This document shows positions 7,919 through 16,519 of a stretch of 64,000 bases of DNA, in pieces; position 1 is the stretch's first letter, and every line of letters starts with the position of its first letter. Source of the DNA: Lewinellaceae bacterium (GTDB lineage: Bacteria > Bacteroidota > Bacteroidia > Chitinophagales > Saprospiraceae); NCBI GenBank assembly GCA_020636225.1, contig JACJYI010000003.1:1-64000 (forward strand). Reading direction: 5' to 3'. The notes under the pieces are model-generated. The model had not been told where the DNA came from. It searched no databases and saw nothing but the letters and a program-made list of their open reading frames with translations. The translations under genes were made by a program, and so were the position numbers.

Positions 7919-9880
7919 GTACGCCATGAGGCGTGTGTCTATATTAATTAACCATTAAACCCAGTATCATGAAAGGGATACACAGGCCAATTTGCCGTTC
8001 AGCCTGAAGCAGCCGGAAGGCATGAGGAGGAAACGAACCATGCTAAGTTTCTGGTCAAGCGATTATGCGAGCCGTAACACAAGTGAACCCGGTAAGGCTT
8101 CGTTACGCAACACTGCAGTGGTCAACCTTCCGAAGATGGCGAAACCTGAAACATATTGGGAAGAAACGGTAAAACGCACCAATATGGCTGCACGGAGTAG
8201 GACGGGATGGCGCGTATAATGAGGGAGACACATGAACATGGGATCCCCTAACGCCATGTAGTAGACCGCTACATGGGCGAGGGAGTCGGAGATGCCCATA
8301 GTACTGCTGATACTGAGGACAACATAACCACAGAGGAGGGAAGGGGCATTACTATTGGAAACGTTTTAGATAACAAAATGACTACCTAAATGGAGAAGCG
8401 AAGTATCCTAGAAAAGGTACAAGCGGAGATAGAAATCCTGGAGCAGAAGAAGCGAAAGGATCAAAGTACGCAGGACAGGTGCAGGCTGTTACAACTAAAA
8501 CTATATCAGAAAGCCAAGCAGGAAAGTAAATTCAAGTTCTACATACTATATGACAAAATCAGCCTAAGCTACATCATGGAGGAGGCCTACCGGCGATGTA
8601 AATCGCGAAAAGGATCAAAAACTCCCGGCGTGGATGGGCTGACGTTTAAACAGGTTGAGGATACTGGGCGCGAAGCATTTCTCGAAGCAATTAGAGAAGA
8701 GCTACAAGAGCACAGATATAAACCACAGCCAGTCAAACGAGTCATGATAGAGAAGGAGAACGGCGGACATCGACCATTGGGGATACCGACCATTAAAGAC
8801 AGGATAGTACAACAAGCCTGTAAGATGGTCATTGAACCAATATTCGAGGCTGACTTTAACGAATCATCCTATGGGTTCAGGCCGAAACGATCGGCAAAAG
8901 AAGCGATGGCTGAAATTAAGGGTAATCTGAGTAAGGGAAAGCACGTGGTATACGATGCGGATTTAAGCAAATACTTTGACACCATCCCACACGATAAGCT
9001 AGTGAAGGCTTTGGAAGAGCGCATAGCCGATCCCCGAATAATTGCACTAGTGAAGCTATGGCTAAAGTCACCAGTAGTAGAGAGTGATGGAAGGTATAGT
9101 GGAGGAAAAGGACAATCGAGAGGGACGCCCCAGGGCGGCGTGATATCTCCACTGTTAGCGAATATATACATGAACCTTCTAGACAGAATTGTCAACAAGA
9201 TGAATGGCTATTTCGCGAACCTGGGGATACGGATGATCAGGTATGCGGATGACTTCATATTGATGTCACATGAGATCAAACAAGAAGTAATCACGAAGCT
9301 GCATGGATACCTCAACCGCATGGAACTTACAATCAACGAAGAGAAGAGCAAGCTGGTAAATGCGGGAGAAGAGCCTTTTGATTTTCTTGGATTTACCGTA
9401 CGATATGACAGGAGTATACTATTTAAAGGCAGCCGCTTTTGGAATATCTTCCCAAAGCAGAAAGCTCAAAAAGGGATACGAAAAGCGATCGATGTGAAAC
9501 TCAAGTTGATAGGTCACTACCCGGCAAAACAGGTTGCTTCAGAACTCAACCCTATAATCAGGGGTTGGATGAACTACTACAAAATCGAAGGAGTCAGCTA
9601 CACACAGGCGGCATTCAGGAAGCTGAATGACTACCTTAGAATCCGTCTGAATAGATATTACAATCGTAAAAGCCAGAGGAAATCGCGCCTTCATGGTCAG
9701 GAGGCCTACGATCTATTAACCAAGAAATTTGGTTTAATAGTACCGTATACGACCAATGGTTTACGACCTGTGTATGCCCAAGGACGAAACCAATAGGAAA
9801 GCCGTATGCGGGAAAACCGCACGTACGGTTTGACGAGGGGGTGAGGGGTAGCTATCTTGCTGCTCCTTACTCTACTCTAC
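7919..9880 (+). mobile_element. Group II intron, copy 1 (1962 nt)
   Basis: This is a self-splicing ribozyme and retroelement. The 5' boundary is set by comparison with the uninterrupted phrase at 7776-7790: CGCCTTTG then CGGTTC are joined there but separated here by 1962 nt. Domain V is at 9799-9831 (AAGCCGTATGCGG, loop GAAAA, then CCGCACGTACGGTTT) and keeps the AGC triad. Domain VI is a hairpin at about 9844-9865, and the element ends in CTAC. It begins GTACG instead of the usual GTGYG. The reverse transcriptase lies in domain IV. The only difference from copy 2 that I noted is G9847 versus A11942, which keeps the domain VI pairing. Confidence 0.88.
8390..9796 (+). CDS. ltrA: Group II intron reverse transcriptase/maturase (copy 1)
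   Basis: The 468-residue protein helps its intron splice and copies it into new sites. Reverse-transcriptase blocks are clear: GGHRPLGIPTIKDRIVQQA, SYGFRPKRSAKEA, the catalytic aspartate region VVYDADLSKYFDTI, GTPQGGVISPLLANIY, and the active-site YADD at residues 285-288. The maturase X domain follows (IIRGWMNYYKIEG near residue 400). The protein ends soon after with no HNH endonuclease domain, so insertion probably uses primers at replication forks, as known for endonuclease-less intron classes. The ATG overlaps an upstream short frame that stops in ATGACTACCTAA. The translation is identical to copy 2. Confidence 0.95.
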   Translation: MEKRSILEKVQAEIEILEQKKRKDQSTQDRCRLLQLKLYQKAKQESKFKFYILYDKISLSYIMEEAYRRCKSRKGSKTPGVDGLTFKQVEDTGREAFLEAIREELQEHRYKPQPVKRVMIEKENGGHRPLGIPTIKDRIVQQACKMVIEPIFEADFNESSYGFRPKRSAKEAMAEIKGNLSKGKHVVYDADLSKYFDTIPHDKLVKALEERIADPRIIALVKLWLKSPVVESDGRYSGGKGQSRGTPQGGVISPLLANIYMNLLDRIVNKMNGYFANLGIRMIRYADDFILMSHEIKQEVITKLHGYLNRMELTINEEKSKLVNAGEEPFDFLGFTVRYDRSILFKGSRFWNIFPKQKAQKGIRKAIDVKLKLIGHYPAKQVASELNPIIRGWMNYYKIEGVSYTQAAFRKLNDYLRIRLNRYYNRKSQRKSRLHGQEAYDLLTKKFGLIVPYTTNGLRPVYAQGRNQ

Positions 9881-10013
9881 CGGTTCATCCCTCATCCCTC
9901 ATCCCTCATTCCTCCCGCCACGGCGGGCAGGCATCCCTCCCGCCACGGCGGGCAATCATCCCTGTTCCGTCACGAAATAACCCAATAACGAAATAACCTG
10001 CTTCGCGTCTTGG
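9881..10013. repeat. Spacer between introns: a further copy of the target phrase
   Basis: This 133-bp segment matches 7784-7918 with small indels, including both CCCGCC-AC-GGCGGG palindromes (9914-9927 and 9939-9952) and the CACGAAATAACCCAATAACG phrase. The intron pair thus sits in consecutive units of a tandem repeat, and the 2095-bp period of the locus is one intron plus one unit. Confidence 0.85.
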
Positions 10014-11975
10014 GTACGCCATGAGGCGTGTGTCTATATTAATTAACCATTAAACCCAGTATCATGAAAGGGATACACAGGCCAATTTGCCGTTCAGCCT
10101 GAAGCAGCCGGAAGGCATGAGGAGGAAACGAACCATGCTAAGTTTCTGGTCAAGCGATTATGCGAGCCGTAACACAAGTGAACCCGGTAAGGCTTCGTTA
10201 CGCAACACTGCAGTGGTCAACCTTCCGAAGATGGCGAAACCTGAAACATATTGGGAAGAAACGGTAAAACGCACCAATATGGCTGCACGGAGTAGGACGG
10301 GATGGCGCGTATAATGAGGGAGACACATGAACATGGGATCCCCTAACGCCATGTAGTAGACCGCTACATGGGCGAGGGAGTCGGAGATGCCCATAGTACT
10401 GCTGATACTGAGGACAACATAACCACAGAGGAGGGAAGGGGCATTACTATTGGAAACGTTTTAGATAACAAAATGACTACCTAAATGGAGAAGCGAAGTA
10501 TCCTAGAAAAGGTACAAGCGGAGATAGAAATCCTGGAGCAGAAGAAGCGAAAGGATCAAAGTACGCAGGACAGGTGCAGGCTGTTACAACTAAAACTATA
10601 TCAGAAAGCCAAGCAGGAAAGTAAATTCAAGTTCTACATACTATATGACAAAATCAGCCTAAGCTACATCATGGAGGAGGCCTACCGGCGATGTAAATCG
10701 CGAAAAGGATCAAAAACTCCCGGCGTGGATGGGCTGACGTTTAAACAGGTTGAGGATACTGGGCGCGAAGCATTTCTCGAAGCAATTAGAGAAGAGCTAC
10801 AAGAGCACAGATATAAACCACAGCCAGTCAAACGAGTCATGATAGAGAAGGAGAACGGCGGACATCGACCATTGGGGATACCGACCATTAAAGACAGGAT
10901 AGTACAACAAGCCTGTAAGATGGTCATTGAACCAATATTCGAGGCTGACTTTAACGAATCATCCTATGGGTTCAGGCCGAAACGATCGGCAAAAGAAGCG
11001 ATGGCTGAAATTAAGGGTAATCTGAGTAAGGGAAAGCACGTGGTATACGATGCGGATTTAAGCAAATACTTTGACACCATCCCACACGATAAGCTAGTGA
11101 AGGCTTTGGAAGAGCGCATAGCCGATCCCCGAATAATTGCACTAGTGAAGCTATGGCTAAAGTCACCAGTAGTAGAGAGTGATGGAAGGTATAGTGGAGG
11201 AAAAGGACAATCGAGAGGGACGCCCCAGGGCGGCGTGATATCTCCACTGTTAGCGAATATATACATGAACCTTCTAGACAGAATTGTCAACAAGATGAAT
11301 GGCTATTTCGCGAACCTGGGGATACGGATGATCAGGTATGCGGATGACTTCATATTGATGTCACATGAGATCAAACAAGAAGTAATCACGAAGCTGCATG
11401 GATACCTCAACCGCATGGAACTTACAATCAACGAAGAGAAGAGCAAGCTGGTAAATGCGGGAGAAGAGCCTTTTGATTTTCTTGGATTTACCGTACGATA
11501 TGACAGGAGTATACTATTTAAAGGCAGCCGCTTTTGGAATATCTTCCCAAAGCAGAAAGCTCAAAAAGGGATACGAAAAGCGATCGATGTGAAACTCAAG
11601 TTGATAGGTCACTACCCGGCAAAACAGGTTGCTTCAGAACTCAACCCTATAATCAGGGGTTGGATGAACTACTACAAAATCGAAGGAGTCAGCTACACAC
11701 AGGCGGCATTCAGGAAGCTGAATGACTACCTTAGAATCCGTCTGAATAGATATTACAATCGTAAAAGCCAGAGGAAATCGCGCCTTCATGGTCAGGAGGC
11801 CTACGATCTATTAACCAAGAAATTTGGTTTAATAGTACCGTATACGACCAATGGTTTACGACCTGTGTATGCCCAAGGACGAAACCAATAGGAAAGCCGT
11901 ATGCGGGAAAACCGCACGTACGGTTTGACGAGGGGGTGAGGAGTAGCTATCTTGCTGCTCCTTACTCTACTCTAC
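10014..11975 (+). mobile_element. Group II intron, copy 2 (1962 nt)
   Basis: Same length and boundaries as copy 1, shifted by exactly 2095 nt. The 5' flank is GCGTCTTGG and the 3' flank CGTTTCTCC, matching the empty unit at 7671/7672 (CCTCGG|CGTTTC). Domain V is at 11894-11926. Domain VI has A11942, where copy 1 has G; both pair with the same U of the opposite arm (A-U or G-U). It lies 90 nt upstream of the carB promoter, in the same direction, so read-through from the intron could reach carB. Confidence 0.88.
10485..11891 (+). CDS. ltrA: Group II intron reverse transcriptase/maturase (copy 2)
   Basis: A second 468-residue copy, identical in translation to the protein at 8390-9796, with the same YADD active site (residues 285-288), GTPQGG block and maturase domain, and no endonuclease domain. 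Neither copy shows a stop codon or frameshift, so both could be active. Identity over the full length, with almost identical surrounding intron RNA, points to very recent copying or ongoing gene conversion. A misassembly of a single copy is unlikely, because the flanks differ on both sides and one base differs in domain VI. Confidence 0.95.
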   Translation: MEKRSILEKVQAEIEILEQKKRKDQSTQDRCRLLQLKLYQKAKQESKFKFYILYDKISLSYIMEEAYRRCKSRKGSKTPGVDGLTFKQVEDTGREAFLEAIREELQEHRYKPQPVKRVMIEKENGGHRPLGIPTIKDRIVQQACKMVIEPIFEADFNESSYGFRPKRSAKEAMAEIKGNLSKGKHVVYDADLSKYFDTIPHDKLVKALEERIADPRIIALVKLWLKSPVVESDGRYSGGKGQSRGTPQGGVISPLLANIYMNLLDRIVNKMNGYFANLGIRMIRYADDFILMSHEIKQEVITKLHGYLNRMELTINEEKSKLVNAGEEPFDFLGFTVRYDRSILFKGSRFWNIFPKQKAQKGIRKAIDVKLKLIGHYPAKQVASELNPIIRGWMNYYKIEGVSYTQAAFRKLNDYLRIRLNRYYNRKSQRKSRLHGQEAYDLLTKKFGLIVPYTTNGLRPVYAQGRNQ

Positions 11976-12064
11976 CGTTTCTCCTCATCGACCCCTCCAC
12001 TCCTCGCCTCCTCCCCCTTCCACATATTCCGATCATTTCCCACCGCCATCCGGCTCCCGTTCAT

Positions 12065-12072
12065 TACCTTTG
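12065..12072 (+). promoter_or_regulatory. Minus-7 box of carB promoter (TACCTTTG)
   Basis: The box matches the Bacteroidota consensus TAnnTTTG and lies 26 nt before the carB start codon. I do not see a convincing minus-33 TTG at the usual spacing. Confidence 0.65.
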
Positions 12073-12098
12073 CACGCGGTTTGTAAAAGACGACCCGC

Positions 12099-14933
12099 AT
12101 GCCCAAAGATTCCTCCATCCGCTCCGTCCTGATCATCGGGTCAGGACCCATCATCATCGGCCAAGCCTGCGAATTCGATTATTCCGGTAGTCAAGCCTCC
12201 CGTTCCCTGCGGGAAGAAGGCATTGAGGTGATCCTGATCAATTCCAATCCGGCCACCATCATGACCGATCCGGTCACAGCCGACCATATCTATCTTCTGC
12301 CTCTCACCGTGGAAAGCCTGATCGAGATCTGTGAAAAACATCAGATCGATGCCGTCCTGCCCACCATGGGCGGCCAGACGGCGCTCAACCTGGCCATCGA
12401 AGCCGACCAGCAGGGGGTGTGGGAACGTTTCGGGATCCGGATGATCGGGGTGGACATTGCGGCCATCGAACTGACCGAGAACCGGGAAGCCTTCCGCCAG
12501 CATATGGTCAAGATGGGGATGGGCGTCGCTCCTTCCTATATCGCCAATTCCTTCCTTGAAGGCATGGAAGCCGCGCAGAAGATCGGGTTTCCCCTGGTCA
12601 TCCGGCCATCCTATACCCTGGGGGGCACCGGTGGGGGATTCTGCCACAAGCCGGAAGAATTCGAAGAAGCCCTTCGCCGCGGGTTGAATGCCTCGCCCAC
12701 CCACGAGGTGCTGGTCGAAAAAGCGGTGTTCGGCTGGAAGGAGTTCGAATTGGAACTGTTGCGCGACAACAAGGACAACGTGGTCATCATCTGCACCGTG
12801 GAGAACATGGACCCCATGGGCATCCATACCGGCGACAGCATCACCGTCGCTCCGGCCATGACCCTCTCCGACACGGCATACCAGGCCATGCGGAATGCGG
12901 CGATCGCCATGATGCGTTCCCTGGGCAACTTTGCCGGTGGGTGTAATGTGCAGTTCGCCCAGAATCCGGAGAATGAAGAGCTGATCGCCATCGAGATCAA
13001 CCCCCGGGTGTCCCGCTCGTCGGCCCTGGCCTCCAAGGCCACGGGATATCCCATCGCCAAGATCGCTGCCAAACTGGCCATCGGGTATTCCCTCGATGAA
13101 CTGAAGAACCAGATCACCAAGACCACCTCCGCCTACTTTGAGCCCAGCCTGGATTATGTGATCGTCAAGATGCCGCGCTGGAACTTCGAGAAATTCCATG
13201 GGGCGAACGACCTGCTCGGGCTGCAGATGAAATCCGTGGGTGAGGTCATGGCCATCGGCCGCAACTTCCTGGAAGCCCTCCAGAAGGCCTGCCAGAGCCA
13301 GGAGGAAGGCCGCATGGGCCTCGGTGCAGACAAGAAGGAATGGATCCGGACGGAGGATATCCTGGAGCGCCTGCAACACGCCAGTGCCGACCGGGTGTAC
13401 CGGATCAAGGACGCCCTGCGCCTGGGTGTCTCCAGCAACACCGTGCACAAGCTGACCCAGATGGACCCCTGGTTCATCCGGCAGATCAAGCGACTGGTCG
13501 AGTATGAAAAACAACTGGACCGCTACAATGTGCCAGAGGACATCCCACGCGATTTCCTGATGGAACTCAAGCAGGTGGGCTACAGCGATGCCCAGATCGC
13601 CTGGCTGATGCGGGTGGATGAACGAGCCGTGACCAAACACCGGCTCAACCTCAATATCCGCCGGACCTACAAGCTCGTGGATACCTGCGCCGCCGAATTC
13701 GAGGCGCAGACGCCTTACTACTATTCCACCTTCGACGAGGAGAATGAGAGTATCCCGTCTGACAAGAAGAAGATCATCGTCCTCGGTTCCGGTCCCAACC
13801 GGATCGGTCAGGGGATCGAATTCGACTACTGCTGCGTCCATGGCCTGCTGGCCATCAAGGAGGCCGGCTATGAGGCCATCATGATCAACTGCAACCCGGA
13901 GACGGTCTCCACTGACTTCGACATCGCCGACAAGCTCTATTTCGAGCCGGTCTTCTGGGAGCACATCCAGGAGATCATCGAACTGGAAAAGCCCATCGGC
14001 GTGATTGTACAGCTGGGTGGCCAGACGGCCCTCAAACTGGCCGAGCAGTTCTACAAGGCCGGCGTGCCCATCATCGGGACCGACTTCCGCAACATGGACC
14101 TGGCCGAGGATCGCGGCGCATTCTCCGACCTGTTGAAGGAGCAGGGTGTGCCCTATCCCGAATACGGGGTGTCTGAAACGGTCGAGGAAGCCCTGGCCAT
14201 CGCCAAGCGCGTGGGCTATCCGGTCCTCGTAAGACCGAGTTATGTGCTCGGGGGCCAGCGGATGAAGATCGTGATCAACGATGAGGAACTGGAGCAATCC
14301 GTGCTGTCCATCTTCAAGCACATGCCGGACAACCGGGTGCTCATCGACCAATTCCTGGAGCGGGCCAAGGAGGCCGAGATCGATGCCATCTTTGATGGGG
14401 ACGAGGTCCATATCATGGGCGTGATGGAGCATATCGAACCGGCCGGTATCCATTCCGGTGACAGCAGCGCTATGCTGCCCACCTACAGCCTGAGCGAGGC
14501 AGCGGTCAATACCATGATCGAATATACTGAGCGGATGGCCCGGGCATTGAACATCCGCGGATTGATCAACATCCAGTTTGCCATCCATACGGACAAGATC
14601 TCCGGCGTGGAAAAGGTCTATGTGATCGAGGCCAATCCAAGGGCCTCCCGCACCACCCCGTTCATTGCCAAGGCCTACAAGGTACCTTACCTGAACATTG
14701 CCACCCAGGTGATGATGGGCGTGAAAAAGCTGAAGGATTTCGAGATCAACAAGCAGCTGGAGGGATACGCCATCAAGGTGCCGGTGTTCAGCTTTGACAA
14801 GTTCCCCAACGTGGACAAGCGCCTGGGCCCCGAGATGAAATCCACCGGTGAGATGATCCGGTTCATCAAGGACCTCAAGGATCCGTACTTCCGCGAGCTG
14901 GATCGGAATCGGTCGATGTATTTGTACAATTAA
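12099..14933 (+). CDS. carB: Carbamoyl-phosphate synthase large subunit, short form
   Basis: The 944-residue enzyme makes carbamoyl phosphate from bicarbonate, ammonia (from glutamine via CarA) and two ATP, feeding arginine and pyrimidine synthesis. It has two homologous ATP-grasp halves. The first begins IRSVLIIGSGPIIIGQACEF (about residue 7) and contains VIRPSYTLGGTGGG. The second begins IIVLGSGPNRIGQGIEFDYC (about 560) and contains VLVRPSYVLGGQRM. It ends after LGPEMKSTGEMI, where the E. coli protein of about 1070 residues continues into an MGS-like allosteric domain. That domain is missing, so control by UMP and ornithine through it is not possible here. No carA is in the window; a good promoter box lies upstream. 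Confidence 0.96.
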   Translation: MPKDSSIRSVLIIGSGPIIIGQACEFDYSGSQASRSLREEGIEVILINSNPATIMTDPVTADHIYLLPLTVESLIEICEKHQIDAVLPTMGGQTALNLAIEADQQGVWERFGIRMIGVDIAAIELTENREAFRQHMVKMGMGVAPSYIANSFLEGMEAAQKIGFPLVIRPSYTLGGTGGGFCHKPEEFEEALRRGLNASPTHEVLVEKAVFGWKEFELELLRDNKDNVVIICTVENMDPMGIHTGDSITVAPAMTLSDTAYQAMRNAAIAMMRSLGNFAGGCNVQFAQNPENEELIAIEINPRVSRSSALASKATGYPIAKIAAKLAIGYSLDELKNQITKTTSAYFEPSLDYVIVKMPRWNFEKFHGANDLLGLQMKSVGEVMAIGRNFLEALQKACQSQEEGRMGLGADKKEWIRTEDILERLQHASADRVYRIKDALRLGVSSNTVHKLTQMDPWFIRQIKRLVEYEKQLDRYNVPEDIPRDFLMELKQVGYSDAQIAWLMRVDERAVTKHRLNLNIRRTYKLVDTCAAEFEAQTPYYYSTFDEENESIPSDKKKIIVLGSGPNRIGQGIEFDYCCVHGLLAIKEAGYEAIMINCNPETVSTDFDIADKLYFEPVFWEHIQEIIELEKPIGVIVQLGGQTALKLAEQFYKAGVPIIGTDFRNMDLAEDRGAFSDLLKEQGVPYPEYGVSETVEEALAIAKRVGYPVLVRPSYVLGGQRMKIVINDEELEQSVLSIFKHMPDNRVLIDQFLERAKEAEIDAIFDGDEVHIMGVMEHIEPAGIHSGDSSAMLPTYSLSEAAVNTMIEYTERMARALNIRGLINIQFAIHTDKISGVEKVYVIEANPRASRTTPFIAKAYKVPYLNIATQVMMGVKKLKDFEINKQLEGYAIKVPVFSFDKFPNVDKRLGPEMKSTGEMIRFIKDLKDPYFRELDRNRSMYLYN

Positions 14934-15932
14934 GGGTGCTCGGCACTTGGTGTTCGGTACTCGGTACTCGGTGCTCGGTACTCGGAAAACGTGAAGGAGT
15001 TATGGGGTTATTGAGTGATTTCGAAAAATCCGTCGCCAAACCAGGGCCTCAGTTACATCATGACCCGTGCTCAATGAACAAGGCATAGGCAATTCAACAG
15101 GATAGTTTAGACCCGAAGATTGCCGCATTGTTTTGCCGATATGGTAAAGGATTCTGCCAGGGGCGAAGAGCTATAAGCCTCTTGTCAAGAGTGAGGCCCC
15201 CAACGGCAAAACCGGAGCGGCCGGGTCATGATGTCAACAACGTTCATTCGCAGGACGAGATAAGGGAATCCTCAAGCTTTAAGACAAGGCCCATTTTGGC
15301 GACAGCGGTTTTCGGCAACATGCCCCGCATGTTGTCGTCCCGGACGTCATCCGGGGGATGACGAGCGGGATGCTTCCTTTTGGTGCCTCAAAAGGAACCC
15401 CGAGTACTCGGGGCGCCGGCATGAGGCGGGCCAAAAATGAAATTCTTCAGCCGAAGATTTTACAATGGAACTATTAAGTGGAATACTACACAACTGCCCG
15501 AAACAAAATTGATATACGACCCTAAAGGCCCCATTCGAAATAACGATTGACTCCTTACGAATGGGTAGGATACCAACCCCTGAATTAAATTCATAACTAT
15601 AGAATACAATCAAAAAAAATGGTCCTAAGTTCGCCAAAGCAGTATTGGGATTCGGGAGATAATGGTCTGGGGTTATTCGTTTACGCCACGGCGGACAGGT
15701 ATGGGTTTATTCGTTTAGGATGTCTGTTATCGCCCTTGTAAGAGTAAGGAATGAAGCGCGAAGGGGGGCTCGGTACTCGGCATTCGGAACTCGGCATTCG
15801 GAACTCGGCATTCGGTGAACGGCGATTCCCGGTAGCATCGGGTTATGCCTGATTTCGGGTACCTTTATTCACCTCCGGGAAACCAAATCACCACGATCAA
15901 GTACCCTGCCATCGGCAGGCGGGCAAATTTGT
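14934..15932. other. Gene-free, repeat-rich stretch
   Basis: Short repeats of the type TACTCGGTGCTCGG occur at about 14938-14985 and ACTCGGCATTCGGA at about 15770-15815. Palindromes are CCCCGAG-TACTC-GGGG (15398-15413) and CCTGCC-ATC-GGCAGG (15905-15919). The middle part (about 15440-15660) is AT-rich with scattered short frames, possibly a decayed gene, but no homology is recognisable. No RNA gene was recognised. Confidence 0.6.
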
Positions 15933-15940
15933 TATTTTTG
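15933..15940 (+). promoter_or_regulatory. Minus-7 box (TATTTTTG)
   Basis: Matches TAnnTTTG and lies 35 nt before the ATG at 15976, leaving a short leader. It also supports the ATG at 15976 over the TTG at 15949. Confidence 0.6.
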
Positions 15941-15975
15941 GTTGAATATTGGCATTTCACCCATACGCTCTGACC

Positions 15976-16473
15976 ATGTCGTTACTCTTCACATTGTTAC
16001 TCTCGGCCTTTCTTTATTCAACTCCCGTTCCTGTCGAGCCGATCGTGCCAGACGGGATCTATCTCGTCCTGGATCAATTTGATGTCCAGCCGCAAGGCAT
16101 TGCCGTCGGACAGCTCATTCCCTATAGCCACGATTTTCTGGACGATGACGAAGGGGAAGCCCGTTTCCTGGCTGTTGACCCCGTGGATTTTGTCCCGTTG
16201 CAGCTATCCACCGCACCGGAAGGGGTCGTACAGAAGGACAAGCGCATCAACCTCCTGCTTACCCTGGAATCGGCATCAGCCAAACGACTGGCGGAGTTTT
16301 CCACCCGTCATGTCAACCAGCGAGTAGCCACCGTGATCAACGGACAGGCCGTGACCCTGCACATCATCCGGATGCCGATCACGGAAGGCAAGCTGCAGGT
16401 GACCCGCTGTACGGATCACGCCTGCGAGAAACTCCTCGTTGCCCTGAAGGACAACGTGGTGCAGCAGGATTAG
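15976..16473 (+). CDS. Secreted protein of unknown function
   Basis: The product has 165 residues. It begins MSLLFTLLLSAFLYSTPVPVE, a signal peptide, so it is exported. I do not recognise the mature domain: an acidic region (HDFLDDDEGEARFLAVDPVD) is followed by a stretch with RLAEFSTRHVNQRVATVING and a C-terminal CTDHACEKLLVAL holding two cysteines that could bond. The segment RVATVINGQAVTLHIIRMPI resembles the SecDF P1 head subdomain, which also has NG near the end of a beta strand; this is only a suggestion. It precedes a secreted M20 hydrolase on the same strand, with a gap of about 46 nt. Confidence 0.75.
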   Translation: MSLLFTLLLSAFLYSTPVPVEPIVPDGIYLVLDQFDVQPQGIAVGQLIPYSHDFLDDDEGEARFLAVDPVDFVPLQLSTAPEGVVQKDKRINLLLTLESASAKRLAEFSTRHVNQRVATVINGQAVTLHIIRMPITEGKLQVTRCTDHACEKLLVALKDNVVQQD

Positions 16474-16519
16474 CACTGGTCCATTATTGAATGGCGAATG
16501 GAGAGCGTATCTTAACGAT

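Noticed and set aside
7992..8299. Short open frames inside the 5' part of each intron (also at 10087-10394)
   Set aside because: They lie in the structured domains I-III of the group II ribozyme and have no protein features.
12141..14588. 815-codon open frame on the minus strand
   Set aside because: It lies wholly antisense to carB, whose conserved motifs are unmistakable; long antisense frames are expected in GC-rich coding DNA.
15347..15637. 96-codon minus-strand frame in the gap after carB
   Set aside because: Its second half is the translation of a palindrome-bearing repeat; the first half is AT-rich with no signal or family, so a gene cannot be supported.
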